NCBI RefSeq assembly: GCF_030397665.1
Contig: NZ_JAPUBT010000001.1
Span: 886,781-950,780, forward strand
Direction: 5' to 3'
Source of the DNA: Janthinobacterium sp. SUN073
GTDB taxonomy: Bacteria; Pseudomonadota; Gammaproteobacteria; Burkholderiales; Burkholderiaceae_D
DNA: 64,000 nucleotides
Under the pieces are notes generated by a model. It was not told where the DNA came from. It saw only the letters and a program-made list of their open reading frames with translations, and ran no database searches. The translations under genes were made by a program, and so were the position numbers. Of this stretch, positions 16,999-28,604 are shown in pieces. The number at the start of each line of letters is the position of its first letter. Position 1 is the first letter of the stretch.

Positions 16999-17910
16999 AT
17001 GAATCTTGAGCTGCGCCAGCTGCGCTACTTTGTCACCGTTGCCGAGGAATTGCACTTCGGCCGCGCCGCCGCGCGCCTGCACATGACGCAGCCGCCCCTG
17101 TCGCAAACCATCATGGCGCTGGAAGAGCTGCTGGGCGCGCCCCTGTTCGTGCGCACGCGCCGCGAAGTGCAGCTGACGCCGGCAGGCAGCGCCCTGCTGC
17201 CCGAGGCACGCCGGTTGCTGGCGCAGGCGCTCGATTTGCCCGCGCTGGTGCGGCGGGCCGCGCAGGGCGAGGCGGGGCGTCTGAGCCTGGCGTTTGTCTC
17301 CTCGGCCGATTACAGCGTGCTGCCGCCATTGCTGCGCGCTTATCAGACGGCCTATCCGCAAGTGCAAATCCAGCTGCAGGAAGCCACCTCCGACTTGCAA
17401 CTCGACGAATTGCTGGCCGGACGCACGGATGCTGGCCTGTTGATCCCGCCCCTGCCCGAGAAGGCGAAGGGAGAACTCGACTACCTGCCCGTGCTGACCG
17501 AACCTCTGGTGCTGGCCGCGCCGTCCGGCCTCGACATATTGAAGTCGCCGGGCCCCGTGCGCCTGCGCGACCTGCCGCCCCTGCCTTTGATCATTTTCCC
17601 GCGCGCGATATCGCCCGCCCTGCACGACGCCATCCTCGGCGTGTTCCGCGCGGCCGGCATCACGCCGCAGATCGGCCAGGAAGCGATCCAGATGCAAACC
17701 ATCGTCAGCCTCGTCTCGGCTGGCATGGGCATCGCGCTTGTGCCACAATCGGTATCGAATCTGATGCGCCCGGGCGTAGAATACAGGCCGTTGCAGGACG
17801 CCACGCCGCTGGTGGAAACGGGCCTGGCCTGGCGCCGCGACAATCCGTCCGCCGTGCTGCAGGGTTTCCTGGCGCTGCTGCGCAAGCAGATCAACGCGAC
17901 CGCCGATTAA
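16999..17910 (+). CDS. LysR-family regulator divergent from ilvD
   Basis: This is a LysR-type regulator (303 aa). The helix-turn-helix is in LRYFVTVAEELHFGRAAARL followed by HMTQPPLSQTIMALEELLG. The effector domain starts around residue 90. ATG 16999 (MNLELRQLRY) matches the family start; ATG 16987 would add four residues. Divergence from ilvD suggests control of branched-chain amino-acid synthesis or of itself, which is inference. Confidence 0.9.
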   Translation: MNLELRQLRYFVTVAEELHFGRAAARLHMTQPPLSQTIMALEELLGAPLFVRTRREVQLTPAGSALLPEARRLLAQALDLPALVRRAAQGEAGRLSLAFVSSADYSVLPPLLRAYQTAYPQVQIQLQEATSDLQLDELLAGRTDAGLLIPPLPEKAKGELDYLPVLTEPLVLAAPSGLDILKSPGPVRLRDLPPLPLIIFPRAISPALHDAILGVFRAAGITPQIGQEAIQMQTIVSLVSAGMGIALVPQSVSNLMRPGVEYRPLQDATPLVETGLAWRRDNPSAVLQGFLALLRKQINATAD

Positions 17911-17989
17911 ATTAAGTGGCCGCTAAGGCAAAAAACCGCAAGCGCCCCCATACTACGCAACCTTGGCTTTAAACAAAGAAAGAAACCCC

Positions 17990-18820
17990 ATGCTGATACA
18001 CCCGATGCCCGACCCGATCGCCATACAAATCGGCCCGCTCGCCGTGCACTGGTACGGCCTGATGTATGTGCTGGCCTTTGCCCTGTTCATTATCCTGGGC
18101 AGAGTGCGCATCAAGCAGCCGCATATCGCCGTGCTGGGCTGGAAGAAGGAAGACCTCGACGACATGCTGTTCTACGGCATGCTGGGCGTGGTGATCGGCG
18201 GACGCCTGGGCGAAGTGCTGTTCTACCGCCCCGAATACTTCATGCACAATCCGCTGGAGATCTTCATGGTCTGGCATGGCGGCATGTCCTTCCATGGCGG
18301 CTTCCTGGGCGTTATCCTGGCCATGTATCTGTGGAGCCGCAAGGCGGGCCGCAACCTGTTCGACGTGCTCGACTTCATCGCCCCGCTGGTGCCGCTCGGT
18401 TATGCGGCCGGCCGCTTGGGCAACTTCATCAATGCCGAACTGCCGGGCCGCATCGCGCCGGAGAGCTTGCCGTGGGCCATGCAGTGGCCGGGCATTCCGT
18501 ATCCCGTGCACCCGTCGCCCCTCTACCAGATGCTGGTCGACGGCATTTTGGTGTTCATCATCCTGTGGCTGTATGCGCGCAAGCAGCGTCCGCGCATGGC
18601 CGTGGGCGCCATGTTCACCCTGCTGTACGGCTGCGCGCGCTTCTTCACGGAATACTTCCGCACGCCGGACTGGGAAGTCGTGTGGCTGGGCGTGCCCATC
18701 ACCTCGGGCCAGATGCTGTCGCTGCCGATGATCGTCGGCGCCATCGCGCTGCTGGTGTGGGCGTATAAAAGCCAGGTGATGGGCACGCCGCCCACCAAGG
18801 CCCGCGTGGCGGACGCCTGA
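17990..18820 (+). CDS. lgt: Prolipoprotein diacylglyceryl transferase
   Basis: This inner-membrane enzyme (276 aa) transfers diacylglycerol from phosphatidylglycerol to the lipobox cysteine of prolipoproteins, the first step of lipoprotein maturation. Seven hydrophobic segments are apparent. Family motifs include GGMSFHGGFLG and the signature GRLGNFINAELPGR. ATG 17990 (MLIHPMPDP) is the conventional start. It is convergent with the EVE gene, nine bases away. Confidence 0.97.
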   Translation: MLIHPMPDPIAIQIGPLAVHWYGLMYVLAFALFIILGRVRIKQPHIAVLGWKKEDLDDMLFYGMLGVVIGGRLGEVLFYRPEYFMHNPLEIFMVWHGGMSFHGGFLGVILAMYLWSRKAGRNLFDVLDFIAPLVPLGYAAGRLGNFINAELPGRIAPESLPWAMQWPGIPYPVHPSPLYQMLVDGILVFIILWLYARKQRPRMAVGAMFTLLYGCARFFTEYFRTPDWEVVWLGVPITSGQMLSLPMIVGAIALLVWAYKSQVMGTPPTKARVADA

Positions 18821-18829
18821 TCGGCCGCC

Positions 18830-19294
<465 letters not shown>

Positions 19295-19322
19295 GCAGAC
19301 TCCGTGTGAAAGCGACAGACGT

Positions 19323-19353
19323 AAAAAAACAGTTGCGCATGATGCGGCAACCG
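19323..19353 (-). terminator. Terminator after 6S RNA
   Basis: On the minus strand GTTGC(C)GC, loop ATCAT, GC-GCAAC is followed by a run of seven T (A7 at 19323-19329). It lies about 20-50 bases past the inferred 6S RNA 3' end and 28 bases upstream of the EVE start. Confidence 0.7.
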
Positions 19354-19375
19354 TTTTCAGTGGTAGTGCAAATTA

Positions 19376-19550
19376 GGCCCCGCCTGTGCCGCTATGCCGG
19401 CATCCCGAACCAAACGGTTCAAGGTGGTCACGTTAGTTCAATTTCGGGTTCGTCGAACGAGCGACGCTCACTCCCATCAAACAAAATTCGCAACCGATGC
19501 GCATAAATGGTTCAAGGAATATATGGCAATCGCGAACACCGCAGGGTAGA
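19376..19550 (-). ncRNA. ssrS: 6S RNA
   Basis: This is a regulatory RNA that binds sigma-70 RNA polymerase by mimicking an open promoter. On the minus strand the ends form a closing stem: CCCTGC pairs with GCGGGG, then GTGT and CGC pair with the opposite strand. The 3' part contains CACCTTGAACCGTTTGGTTC, very close to the CACCTTGAACC-AAGG-GGTTCAAGG segment of E. coli 6S RNA. The 5' part has TGCGGTGTTCGCGA, like E. coli TGAGATGTTCGCAA. The position downstream of zapA is the conserved location. TTGCGA-N16-TAAACT is a plausible promoter. The exact ends are inferred from pairing. Confidence 0.85.
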
Positions 19551-19620
19551 CCCAAGTTTACTCCTTTGATCGCGCATCGCAAAGACAAATCGTACTGTGT
19601 CCGCTTAAAATCCAATTAAT

Positions 19621-19740
19621 AACACTGAACAAAACCGTAGCGAGCGGCGATGAATTGTGGCCAAGAAGCGCAGCTGTGCTTGAGCACAGCGAGCATCGCA
19701 GGCCGCAAGGCGCGACGCGTAGTAGGTTTGGTTCGGTGTT
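19621..19740. repeat. Imperfect-palindrome intergenic element, copy 2
   Basis: Arms AACACTGAACAAAACC (19621-19636) and GGTTTGGTTCGGTGTT (19725-19740) match in 14 of 16 pairs. Inside lie a perfect small hairpin (GCTGTGC-TTGA-GCACAGC) and a core GCAAGGCGCGACGCGTAGTA, similar to the core of the element at 6941-7046. It abuts the zapA stop codon and separates zapA from 6S RNA. Confidence 0.5.
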
Positions 19741-20051
19741 TAAAAAAGATTTTCCTGGGGCGTCAGTGCACTATCCAGGACGGTGTGCATGGCCGAGATT
19801 TTCTGCTTCACTTCGAGTATCGTCAACTCCGACAGCGGGCCTTGCGGCGACTTCACGGAGAGGAATTCCGCGGCCACGCCCAAGGCGGCCAGCACGGCGA
19901 TGCGGTCATTGCCCTTGACCTTGCCCGCGTCGCGGATGGCTTTCATTTTACTATCGAGATAGATCGCCGCTTCGCGCAGCGCGCGCTCTTCACCGTCGCG
20001 GCACACCATGCTGTAGGACTGGCCCATGATATTGACATCGACACGCGGCAT
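19740..20051 (-). CDS. zapA: Cell-division protein ZapA
   Basis: This cytosolic FtsZ-ring stabiliser (103 aa) cross-links FtsZ protofilaments. The N-terminal VDVNIMGQSYSMVCRDGEE is the classical ZapA beginning, followed by a helical region (LREAAIYLDSKMKAIRDAG, then VAVLAALGVAAEFL-like helices). Its ATG shares one base with the stop codon of the upstream coiled-coil gene (TAATG), so the two are translationally coupled. 6S RNA lies downstream, as in other proteobacteria. Confidence 0.94.
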   Translation of the reverse strand: MPRVDVNIMGQSYSMVCRDGEERALREAAIYLDSKMKAIRDAGKVKGNDRIAVLAALGVAAEFLSVKSPQGPLSELTILEVKQKISAMHTVLDSALTPQENLF

Positions 20052-20314
20052 TACGCTTCCTTCTCGTTCTCGGCAATATAGGCACCCGCTTCCGAAGCGG
20101 CTTGCTCCAGGCCGGCTTGCACCAGTTCGGGAATTTTTTCCAGCAACGCTTCCACCCGCTCCTGCGCCTCGCGCATGCGTTGCACATACAGGGCGTTCTC
20201 GGCGGCCAGCGCGGCATTGTCCTTGCGCAGTTGCGCGTTTTCACGGCGCAGCGCATGGGTCATTTCGGCCAGCAGGCCTATTTTGTCGGATAATTCGTTG
20301 AATTCGGAAATCAT
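20051..20314 (-). CDS. ZapB-like small coiled-coil protein
   Basis: This is an 87-aa, almost wholly helical protein with a heptad pattern (LSDKIGLLAEMTHALRREN, then AQLRKDNAALAAENALYVQR). Size, coiled coil and coupling to zapA fit the small ZapB-like family found next to zapA in betaproteobacteria, so a role in the Z-ring is likely but inferred. The start at 20314 is only six bases from a -10 box, so the mRNA may be nearly leaderless. Confidence 0.82.
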   Translation of the reverse strand: MISEFNELSDKIGLLAEMTHALRRENAQLRKDNAALAAENALYVQRMREAQERVEALLEKIPELVQAGLEQAASEAGAYIAENEKEA

Positions 20315-20320
20315 CCCGCC

Positions 20321-20350
20321 ACTATAGGGCGGACGCTCCATGGGCGTCAA
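20321..20350 (-). promoter_or_regulatory. Promoter of the zapB-like/zapA operon
   Basis: On the minus strand TTGACG (20350-20345), an 18-base spacer and TATAGT (20326-20321) form a good sigma-70 promoter. Only GGCGGG separates the -10 box from the ATG at 20314, implying a start of transcription at or beside the start codon. Confidence 0.6.
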
Positions 20351-20470
20351 TCGAATCACGCCGCTGTCACACATATTTACATCAATGCAGGGCAGTTGGC
20401 GGACAATACACGCTTTTTCCGGCGCTTTTCGCCAAGTGCGCGCATCTGCCAGCGCCGCGATGGCAGCGTT

Positions 20471-21217
20471 TTACTCGTCGACGTAATCAGGTTCGATATC
20501 GAGTCCGCCATAGCGGTTTTCGCAAGAGCGGCGCACCAGCGTCTGTTGTCCGCCCTTGCCGTCAAGCACCATCGTCAAGTCGCGGCAAGTACGGCGGTAG
20601 CTGCCAGGCTTGGCGTCCGTCCCCGAGGGCGTCAGGCGCACTGCCAGCGGCACCGCATTGCCCAAGCCCTTGTTGCTCCACTGGCGCGTCTTGCCATCCT
20701 CTTCATCTTTCAAGGTACGCACGGCGGCCGTCAGCAAGGCTTGCTGTTCCCTGGCATTGAGCCTGGCGATGGTGACGTCGGACAGGAAAGGCGGATACAC
20801 GACGGGCGCCGGGTCCTTGCCCTGTACATCCCACTTGCCGCTGTTCTGCGTACAGGTGCGGCGGCTCAGGTCCTGCGACTTGTCGCCCGCCGTGACGACG
20901 AATTTCAGGTCGCGGCAGACGTGCGCCTTCAGGCTATGTTCCGTCATGCCGGAGTTGCTGAAGTTATACGTGACTTTCACCAGCACGCCGCTGTCGCCAC
21001 CGTTGTCCCACACATGCGCTTCCTGGTCGTCGTCATCCTTGTTGAGGTCGTTGAACAGGTCGCCCAGCAACATTTCCTTTTCCAGCGGGCTCAAGGTAGC
21101 CACAGTGATCTCGTCAACGATGGTGGGCGTGTGCGCGCTAGCATTACCCAGCCAGGCGAGGCCGATGACGGTGGCGCCCAGCAGGCGCAGCACGGGACGG
21201 AAAACAGGAAATGGCAT
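20471..21217 (-). CDS. Secreted protein with two surface-antigen-like repeats
   Basis: This is a 248-aa periplasmic or exported protein with a signal peptide (cleavage ASA/H at 28). It contains two similar Cys-bounded units. The first has CRDLKFVVTAGDKSQDLSRR then TC. The second has CRDLTMVLDGKGGQQTLVRR then SC. Each resembles the C-terminal CREFTQ...GTACRQPDGSW region of the 17-kDa surface antigen family. Four cysteines could form two disulfides. No lipobox is present. It stands alone and its function is unknown. Confidence 0.75.
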   Translation of the reverse strand: MPFPVFRPVLRLLGATVIGLAWLGNASAHTPTIVDEITVATLSPLEKEMLLGDLFNDLNKDDDDQEAHVWDNGGDSGVLVKVTYNFSNSGMTEHSLKAHVCRDLKFVVTAGDKSQDLSRRTCTQNSGKWDVQGKDPAPVVYPPFLSDVTIARLNAREQQALLTAAVRTLKDEEDGKTRQWSNKGLGNAVPLAVRLTPSGTDAKPGSYRRTCRDLTMVLDGKGGQQTLVRRSCENRYGGLDIEPDYVDE

Positions 21218-21455
21218 GGTATTCTTTCTGGAGCAAGTGGCGATATGTGGCGATATTGATATGCAATAGCAATCATCTTATCAAATTCCATAGTACAACT
21301 CTGTTTCCTGCGCGTACAGGAACGTCCCCCTTTCGTACGGCATGCTAGAGTCGCTGCTGTTGCTGACGCCCGGGAACGCGGCTTGTGCTGGCGCAAACCC
21401 AGTGCAGATGCAGGCTCTGCTGATCATGTATGTATATGCTCCTCTTGAATAAGCC

Positions 21456-21485
21456 CTTGAAGTTGACCCATACCGTCCCTATAAT
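21456..21485 (+). promoter_or_regulatory. groESL promoter, overlapping sigma-32 and sigma-70 elements
   Basis: CTTGAAG (21456-21462) resembles a sigma-32 -35 element, and CCCTATAAT at the -10 position resembles its partner. The same bases read as TTGAAG-N17-TATAAT (21480-21485) for sigma-70. The -10 box touches the CIRCE operator. Confidence 0.7.
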
Positions 21486-21511
21486 TAGCACTCGTTAGTA
21501 GAGAGTGCTAA
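21485..21511. promoter_or_regulatory. CIRCE operator (HrcA binding site)
   Basis: TTAGCACTC-N9-GAGTGCTAA is a perfect match to the CIRCE inverted repeat. It overlaps the -10 box and start site of groESL, so HrcA would repress transcription until heat shock. The remaining 240 bases to groES form a long leader with no recognised element. Confidence 0.96.
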
Positions 21512-21751
21512 CAAACTCTTTCGTAGCAATCCTCAGGACTGATGGTGCTTGCCAGACCACTGCAGGGAACGCTACGCGGCGGGCGACGCCGCGATGCACC
21601 ACTGCCGCAGACAGGCAAGGACAGGATGACATGGGGTTTGCTTGACCGTTGCGGGCTGCTTTCAACGGCGGTCACTGAAAGCACGTCTGGCGCTGTGCCG
21701 GACATGTATTCATTTAGCAACACCTATCCATTGAACTTTAAGGAGTTTTGT

Positions 21752-22042
21752 ATGAATCTGCGCCCATTGAACGATCGCGTCATCGTCAAACGCCTCGACC
21801 AGGAAACCAAAACTGCGTCCGGCCTCATCATTCCTGATGCAGCTGCTGAAAAACCGGATCAAGGCGAAGTCCTTGCCGTAGGCAATGGCAAGATTCTCGA
21901 CGACGGCAAAGTCCGTCCTCTGGATGTCAAAGTGGGCGACCGCGTCCTGTTCGGCAAGTACGCCGGCCAAACCGTCAAAGTTGACGGCGATGAGCTGCTG
22001 GTCATGCGCGAAGAAGACATCATGGCGATCGTCGTCAAGTAA
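21752..22042 (+). CDS. groES: Co-chaperonin GroES
   Basis: This 96-aa co-chaperonin forms the heptameric lid of Gro[20 protein letters not shown] is the canonical N-terminus, and the mobile loop is [21 protein letters not shown] lies seven bases before ATG 21752. The reading frame stays open about 70 codons upstream, but no shine-dalgarno or family similarity supports an extension. It is the first gene of a two-gene operon under CIRCE control. Confidence 0.98.
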   Translation: MNLRPLNDRVIVKRLDQETKTASGLIIPDAAAEKPDQGEVLAVGNGKILDDGKVRPLDVKVGDRVLFGKYAGQTVKVDGDELLVMREEDIMAIVVK

Positions 22043-22059
22043 TTGTTTCCACGTTGTAG

Positions 22060-23742
<1,683 letters not shown>

Positions 23743-23748
23743 TGTCCG

Positions 23749-23784
23749 GCATCCCCGTGCGCAGGCGACGGCGCACGGGGATGC
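23749..23784 (+). other. Strong hairpin after groEL
   Basis: GCATCCCCGTGCGC pairs perfectly with GCGCACGGGGATGC across an 8-base loop, seven bases after the groEL stop. No T-run follows. It could protect the mRNA 3' end, with termination at 23843-23872. Confidence 0.75.
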
Positions 23785-23842
23785 ATAGCCGGGACAGGAC
23801 AGGCAGACCAAAAGCTGCCAGCGCCTGCCCGGCGGCCCCGAG

Positions 23843-23872
23843 AGCCATCTTCTACGGAAGGTGGCTTTTTTT
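23843..23872 (+). terminator. Terminator of groESL
   Basis: AGCCATCTTC, loop TACG, GAAGGTGGCT, then six or more T. It is a textbook intrinsic terminator 100 bases downstream of groEL. Confidence 0.93.
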
Positions 23873-23986
23873 CGCCTATTCATTTGGCAAGCCCGTTAGC
23901 AAGCCCGTTGGCAAGCCCGGCGATTGCCCACCCGCGCGTTTTGCTTTAGCATGGCCGCCATCGTCCCTCTTTCTCACGCCACCATC

Positions 23987-24460
23987 ATGCAGCCACGCGC
24001 CTCCTCTTCCAAAACCACCATCATCGCCGGCATCCTGGCCGGCTTGCTGGCCGCCGGCCTCGGCGCCTTTTACCTGCACCAGCAGTCCGCCCCGCACGCT
24101 GACAATGCCCCGGCCGCGAACAGCCAGGCGGCGCAGGAGCAGAACGCGCGCGCCGTCGATGCGCTGATGGCTTTGCCGGAAATCAAGGCTTGGTCGGCGC
24201 ATATCGAAAAGGCTAGCGGCGGCCGCGCGCACGGTGCCGTGATGGAAACGTCGCCGGAAACGCGCCTCGTCGATGGCGTCGTTTGCTATCAGCTGAGCTT
24301 TTTCGAAAGCACGCCCGACGCGGCCCACCGCTGGGAAAGCTTTGTCGTCACGCCCGACGGCAAGCGCATCCTTGTCGACGATATCGTCAACGGTGACCTG
24401 ATCAGCCTGGAACAATGGCGCAAGGACAGCGCGCCCATGCAGCGCATCGCCACGCAATAA
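23987..24460 (+). CDS. Hypothetical single-pass membrane protein
   Basis: This 157-aa protein was not recognised. One hydrophobic segment (IIAGILAGLLAAGLGAFYL, about residues 12-30) would anchor it in the inner membrane with the rest outside. A low-complexity Ala/Gln/Asn stretch follows, then a compact domain with VCYQLSFFES and ESFVVTPDGKRILVDDI, which looks like a small beta-rich fold. Start choice is uncertain: ATG 23951 in the same frame would add 12 residues and neither has a clear ribosome site. Confidence 0.65.
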   Translation: MQPRASSSKTTIIAGILAGLLAAGLGAFYLHQQSAPHADNAPAANSQAAQEQNARAVDALMALPEIKAWSAHIEKASGGRAHGAVMETSPETRLVDGVVCYQLSFFESTPDAAHRWESFVVTPDGKRILVDDIVNGDLISLEQWRKDSAPMQRIATQ

Positions 24461-24552
24461 CGCCCCAGGCCGGCTGCGGGCGCGATGGCCAGGGATGCTG
24501 GTGTTGCAGCGCAAGCTTTACTTTCTGACATCGAAGCCCGATACTCGCCCAC

Positions 24553-25134
24553 ATGCCCGCCACCTCTGTCCGTCCCCTCGCGCCAGACGACGCCAGCGCC
24601 TACCGCGCGCTGCGCCTGGCCGGCATCGCCGAACTGCCCGCCGCCTTCTGCACCACGCACGCAGCGGAAAGCGGCTTGCCGCTGGCACAGATCGCCCAGC
24701 GCTTGCGCGCCACCTCACACCAAATAATATTTGGCGCTTTCAACGAAGAACAATTGATCGCCATTGCCGGCCTGCGCCGCGAACCGATCGCCGTCGTGCA
24801 TGACAAGGCCAGCCTGTGGGGCGTGTATGTGGCGCCGCAGGCGCGTGGATGCGGCGCGGGACGGCAACTGGTGCAGGCGACCATCGCCCATGCCTGCACC
24901 ATTCCCGAGCTGGGCCGCGTGCGCCTGGCCGTGGCGCAGGATAACTACGCGGCATTGAGCCTGTACCTGGGCTGCGGTTTTACCCTGGCGGACGGTCCCG
25001 CAGCGGAAGGCATGCTGCAATTGCAGCTGCTGCTGCCCCGCCCCGCTCGTGCAAGTGCCTGTGCAAGTGCAAGCCCAAGTGCCGAAAGTAATGTCTTTAT
25101 GAAAATCAATACCTTACAAATCCCTGCGAAATAG
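24553..25134 (+). CDS. GNAT-family N-acetyltransferase
   Basis: This 193-aa acetyl-CoA-dependent acetyltransferase shows the core GNAT motif (LWGVYVAPQARGCGAGRQLV, the Q/RxxGxG/A pyrophosphate loop). VRLAVAQDNYAALSLYLGCGF follows in motif B. The C-terminal 30 residues are an Ala/Ser-rich extension unlike the family. The substrate is unknown. Its ribosome site is weak. Confidence 0.85.
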   Translation: MPATSVRPLAPDDASAYRALRLAGIAELPAAFCTTHAAESGLPLAQIAQRLRATSHQIIFGAFNEEQLIAIAGLRREPIAVVHDKASLWGVYVAPQARGCGAGRQLVQATIAHACTIPELGRVRLAVAQDNYAALSLYLGCGFTLADGPAAEGMLQLQLLLPRPARASACASASPSAESNVFMKINTLQIPAK

Positions 25135-25216
25135 CGGACAGGCCGTTTTTTCTGTTGCAAGCAAACGCGGCAGGCCTTAGCATCGCGGCTTACAAAAAAA
25201 ACTTGGGGGAGAGCCA

Positions 25217-26791
25217 ATGTCATCGGCCGAGACACAAACCGCCACGGGCAAAATGCCGCGGCAAATACCATACATCATCGCCAACGAAGGCTGCGAACGC
25301 TTCAGCTTTTACGGCATGCGCAACATCCTGACCGTTTTCCTGATCAGCACCCTGTTGCTGCAGCTTCCGGCCGAGCAGCGCACGGGCGAAGCCAAGCACG
25401 TCTTCCACACCTTCGTCATCGGCGTGTATTTCTTCCCGCTGCTGGGCGGCTGGCTGGCCGACCGCTTCTTTGGCAAGTACAACACCATCTTCTGGCTCAG
25501 CCTCGTGTATTGCGCCGGGCATGCCTCGCTGGCCATTTTCGAGAACAATGTCAAGGGCTTCTATTTCGGCCTGTTCCTGATCGCCTTCGGCTCCGGCGGC
25601 ATCAAGCCTCTTGTCGCCTCGTTTGTCGGCGACCAGTTCGACCAGACCAACAAGCACAAGGCCAAGCTGGTCTTCGAGCTGTTTTACTGGATCATCAACT
25701 TCGGCTCCTTCTTCGCGTCTTGGCTGATGCCGATGTTCCTGCGTGACTTCGGCCCGGCCGTCGCCTTCGGCATTCCCGGCATCATGATGCTGGCCGCCAC
25801 CATGGTGTTCTGGATGGGCAGCAAGAAATACGTGCACGTGCCGCCGGCGCCGCCGAATCCCGACTCGTTTACCCGCGTCGCCCGCACGGCTCTGCTGGCC
25901 CGTGTCGATGGCGGTTCACGCCCTGGCCTGTACGTGGCCTATGTCGGCGTGATCGGCGCGCTGTATGCGTTCTACAGCGTTCCCGAATGGGGTTTCGTGA
26001 TTTCGGCGTGTACCGCGCTGGTCCTGCTGCTGGCCTTCGGCAGCATCGGCACGGCCATGCAGCTGGAACGCGCGCGCGGCATCCACCCGGATGATGCCGT
26101 CGAAGGCGTGCGCTCGGTCCTGCGCATCCTCGTCATCTTTGCCTTGGTCACGCCCTTCTTCTCACTGTTCGACCAGAAGGCCTCGACGTGGATCGTGCAG
26201 GCCGAATCGATGACCAAACCGGAAGGCTTCCTGCCATCGCAGATGCAGGCGCTCAACCCGTTGCTGGTAATGCTGCTGATCCCGTTCAATAACCTGGTAC
26301 TGTACCCTAGCCTGCTGCGCTTTGGCTGGCAGCCGACGGCATTGCGCCGCATGACGGCCGGCATCGGCTTTTCCTCGCTGTCGTGGATCGTCATCGGTAT
26401 GCTGCAACTGTCGCTCGACAGCGGCAATTCCGTTTCCATCTTCTGGCAGATCCTGCCCTACGCGCTGCTGACCCTGGGCGAAGTACTGGTGTCGGCCACG
26501 GGCCTGGAGTTTGCCTACAGCCAGGCGCCAGCATCGATGAAGGGCGCCATCATGAGCTTCTGGAATCTGTCGACCACCGTCGGCAACCTGTGGGTGCTGA
26601 TCGTCAACAAGAGCGTGATGAACGAAGGCGTGATCAGCAAGATCGGCCAGAGCGGCATCAGCGTGACGGCCTTCCAGATGTTCTTCTTCGCCGCCTTTGC
26701 CGCCGTCGCCATGCTGGCCTTCGGCCTGTATGCAAGGCGCTACAAGATGGTGGACAACTACCGCCAGACGGCCATCCCGGCAAAAGCGTGA
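25217..26791 (+). CDS. POT/PTR2-family proton-dependent oligopeptide transporter
   Basis: This 524-aa inner-membrane symporter imports di- and tripeptides with protons. The family motif ExCERFSFYGMR lies at the first helix, and about 12-14 hydrophobic segments follow. The FYWIINFGSFFASW segment matches the second POT signature. GGGGGAGAG lies just before the start. It ends at a strong bidirectional terminator shared with the convergent pgm. Confidence 0.93.
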   Translation: MSSAETQTATGKMPRQIPYIIANEGCERFSFYGMRNILTVFLISTLLLQLPAEQRTGEAKHVFHTFVIGVYFFPLLGGWLADRFFGKYNTIFWLSLVYCAGHASLAIFENNVKGFYFGLFLIAFGSGGIKPLVASFVGDQFDQTNKHKAKLVFELFYWIINFGSFFASWLMPMFLRDFGPAVAFGIPGIMMLAATMVFWMGSKKYVHVPPAPPNPDSFTRVARTALLARVDGGSRPGLYVAYVGVIGALYAFYSVPEWGFVISACTALVLLLAFGSIGTAMQLERARGIHPDDAVEGVRSVLRILVIFALVTPFFSLFDQKASTWIVQAESMTKPEGFLPSQMQALNPLLVMLLIPFNNLVLYPSLLRFGWQPTALRRMTAGIGFSSLSWIVIGMLQLSLDSGNSVSIFWQILPYALLTLGEVLVSATGLEFAYSQAPASMKGAIMSFWNLSTTVGNLWVLIVNKSVMNEGVISKIGQSGISVTAFQMFFFAAFAAVAMLAFGLYARRYKMVDNYRQTAIPAKA

Positions 26792-26814
26792 TGCACGCCT
26801 GATCTGCCGCAATG

Positions 26815-26841
26815 AAGAAGGGCGCCCTCGGGCGCCCTTCT

Positions 26842-26842
<1 letters not shown>
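26815..26842. terminator. Bidirectional terminator between the POT transporter and pgm
   Basis: AAGAAGGGCGCCC, TC, GGGCGCCCTTCTT is a perfect 13-bp stem with A- and T-rich ends. It serves the two convergent genes. Confidence 0.92.
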
Positions 26843-28482
<1,640 letters not shown>

Positions 28483-28557
28483 TTATTAACTTCTCATGTT
28501 AACCGATGCTGGCCGCAGGGCAAAGCGTTGTAAGCCTGCCACGGTGCGGCAAGCCAC

Positions 28558-28604
28558 TTAACGCGACATCCCGGCATGCCATATAATGAGAATCATTCTC
28601 ATAT
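28558..28604 (+). promoter_or_regulatory. Fur-controlled promoter of the first fecI-like gene
   Basis: TTAACG-N18-TATAAT (28582-28587) overlaps the palindrome ATGAGAAT-C-ATTCTCAT (28586-28602), a clear Fur box. Iron-loaded Fur would occlude the -10 region and start site. Confidence 0.85.

Noticed and set aside
21542..21751. N-terminal extension of GroES from ATG 21542
   Set aside because: GroES is about 96 aa in all relatives and AAGGAG lies directly before ATG 21752.
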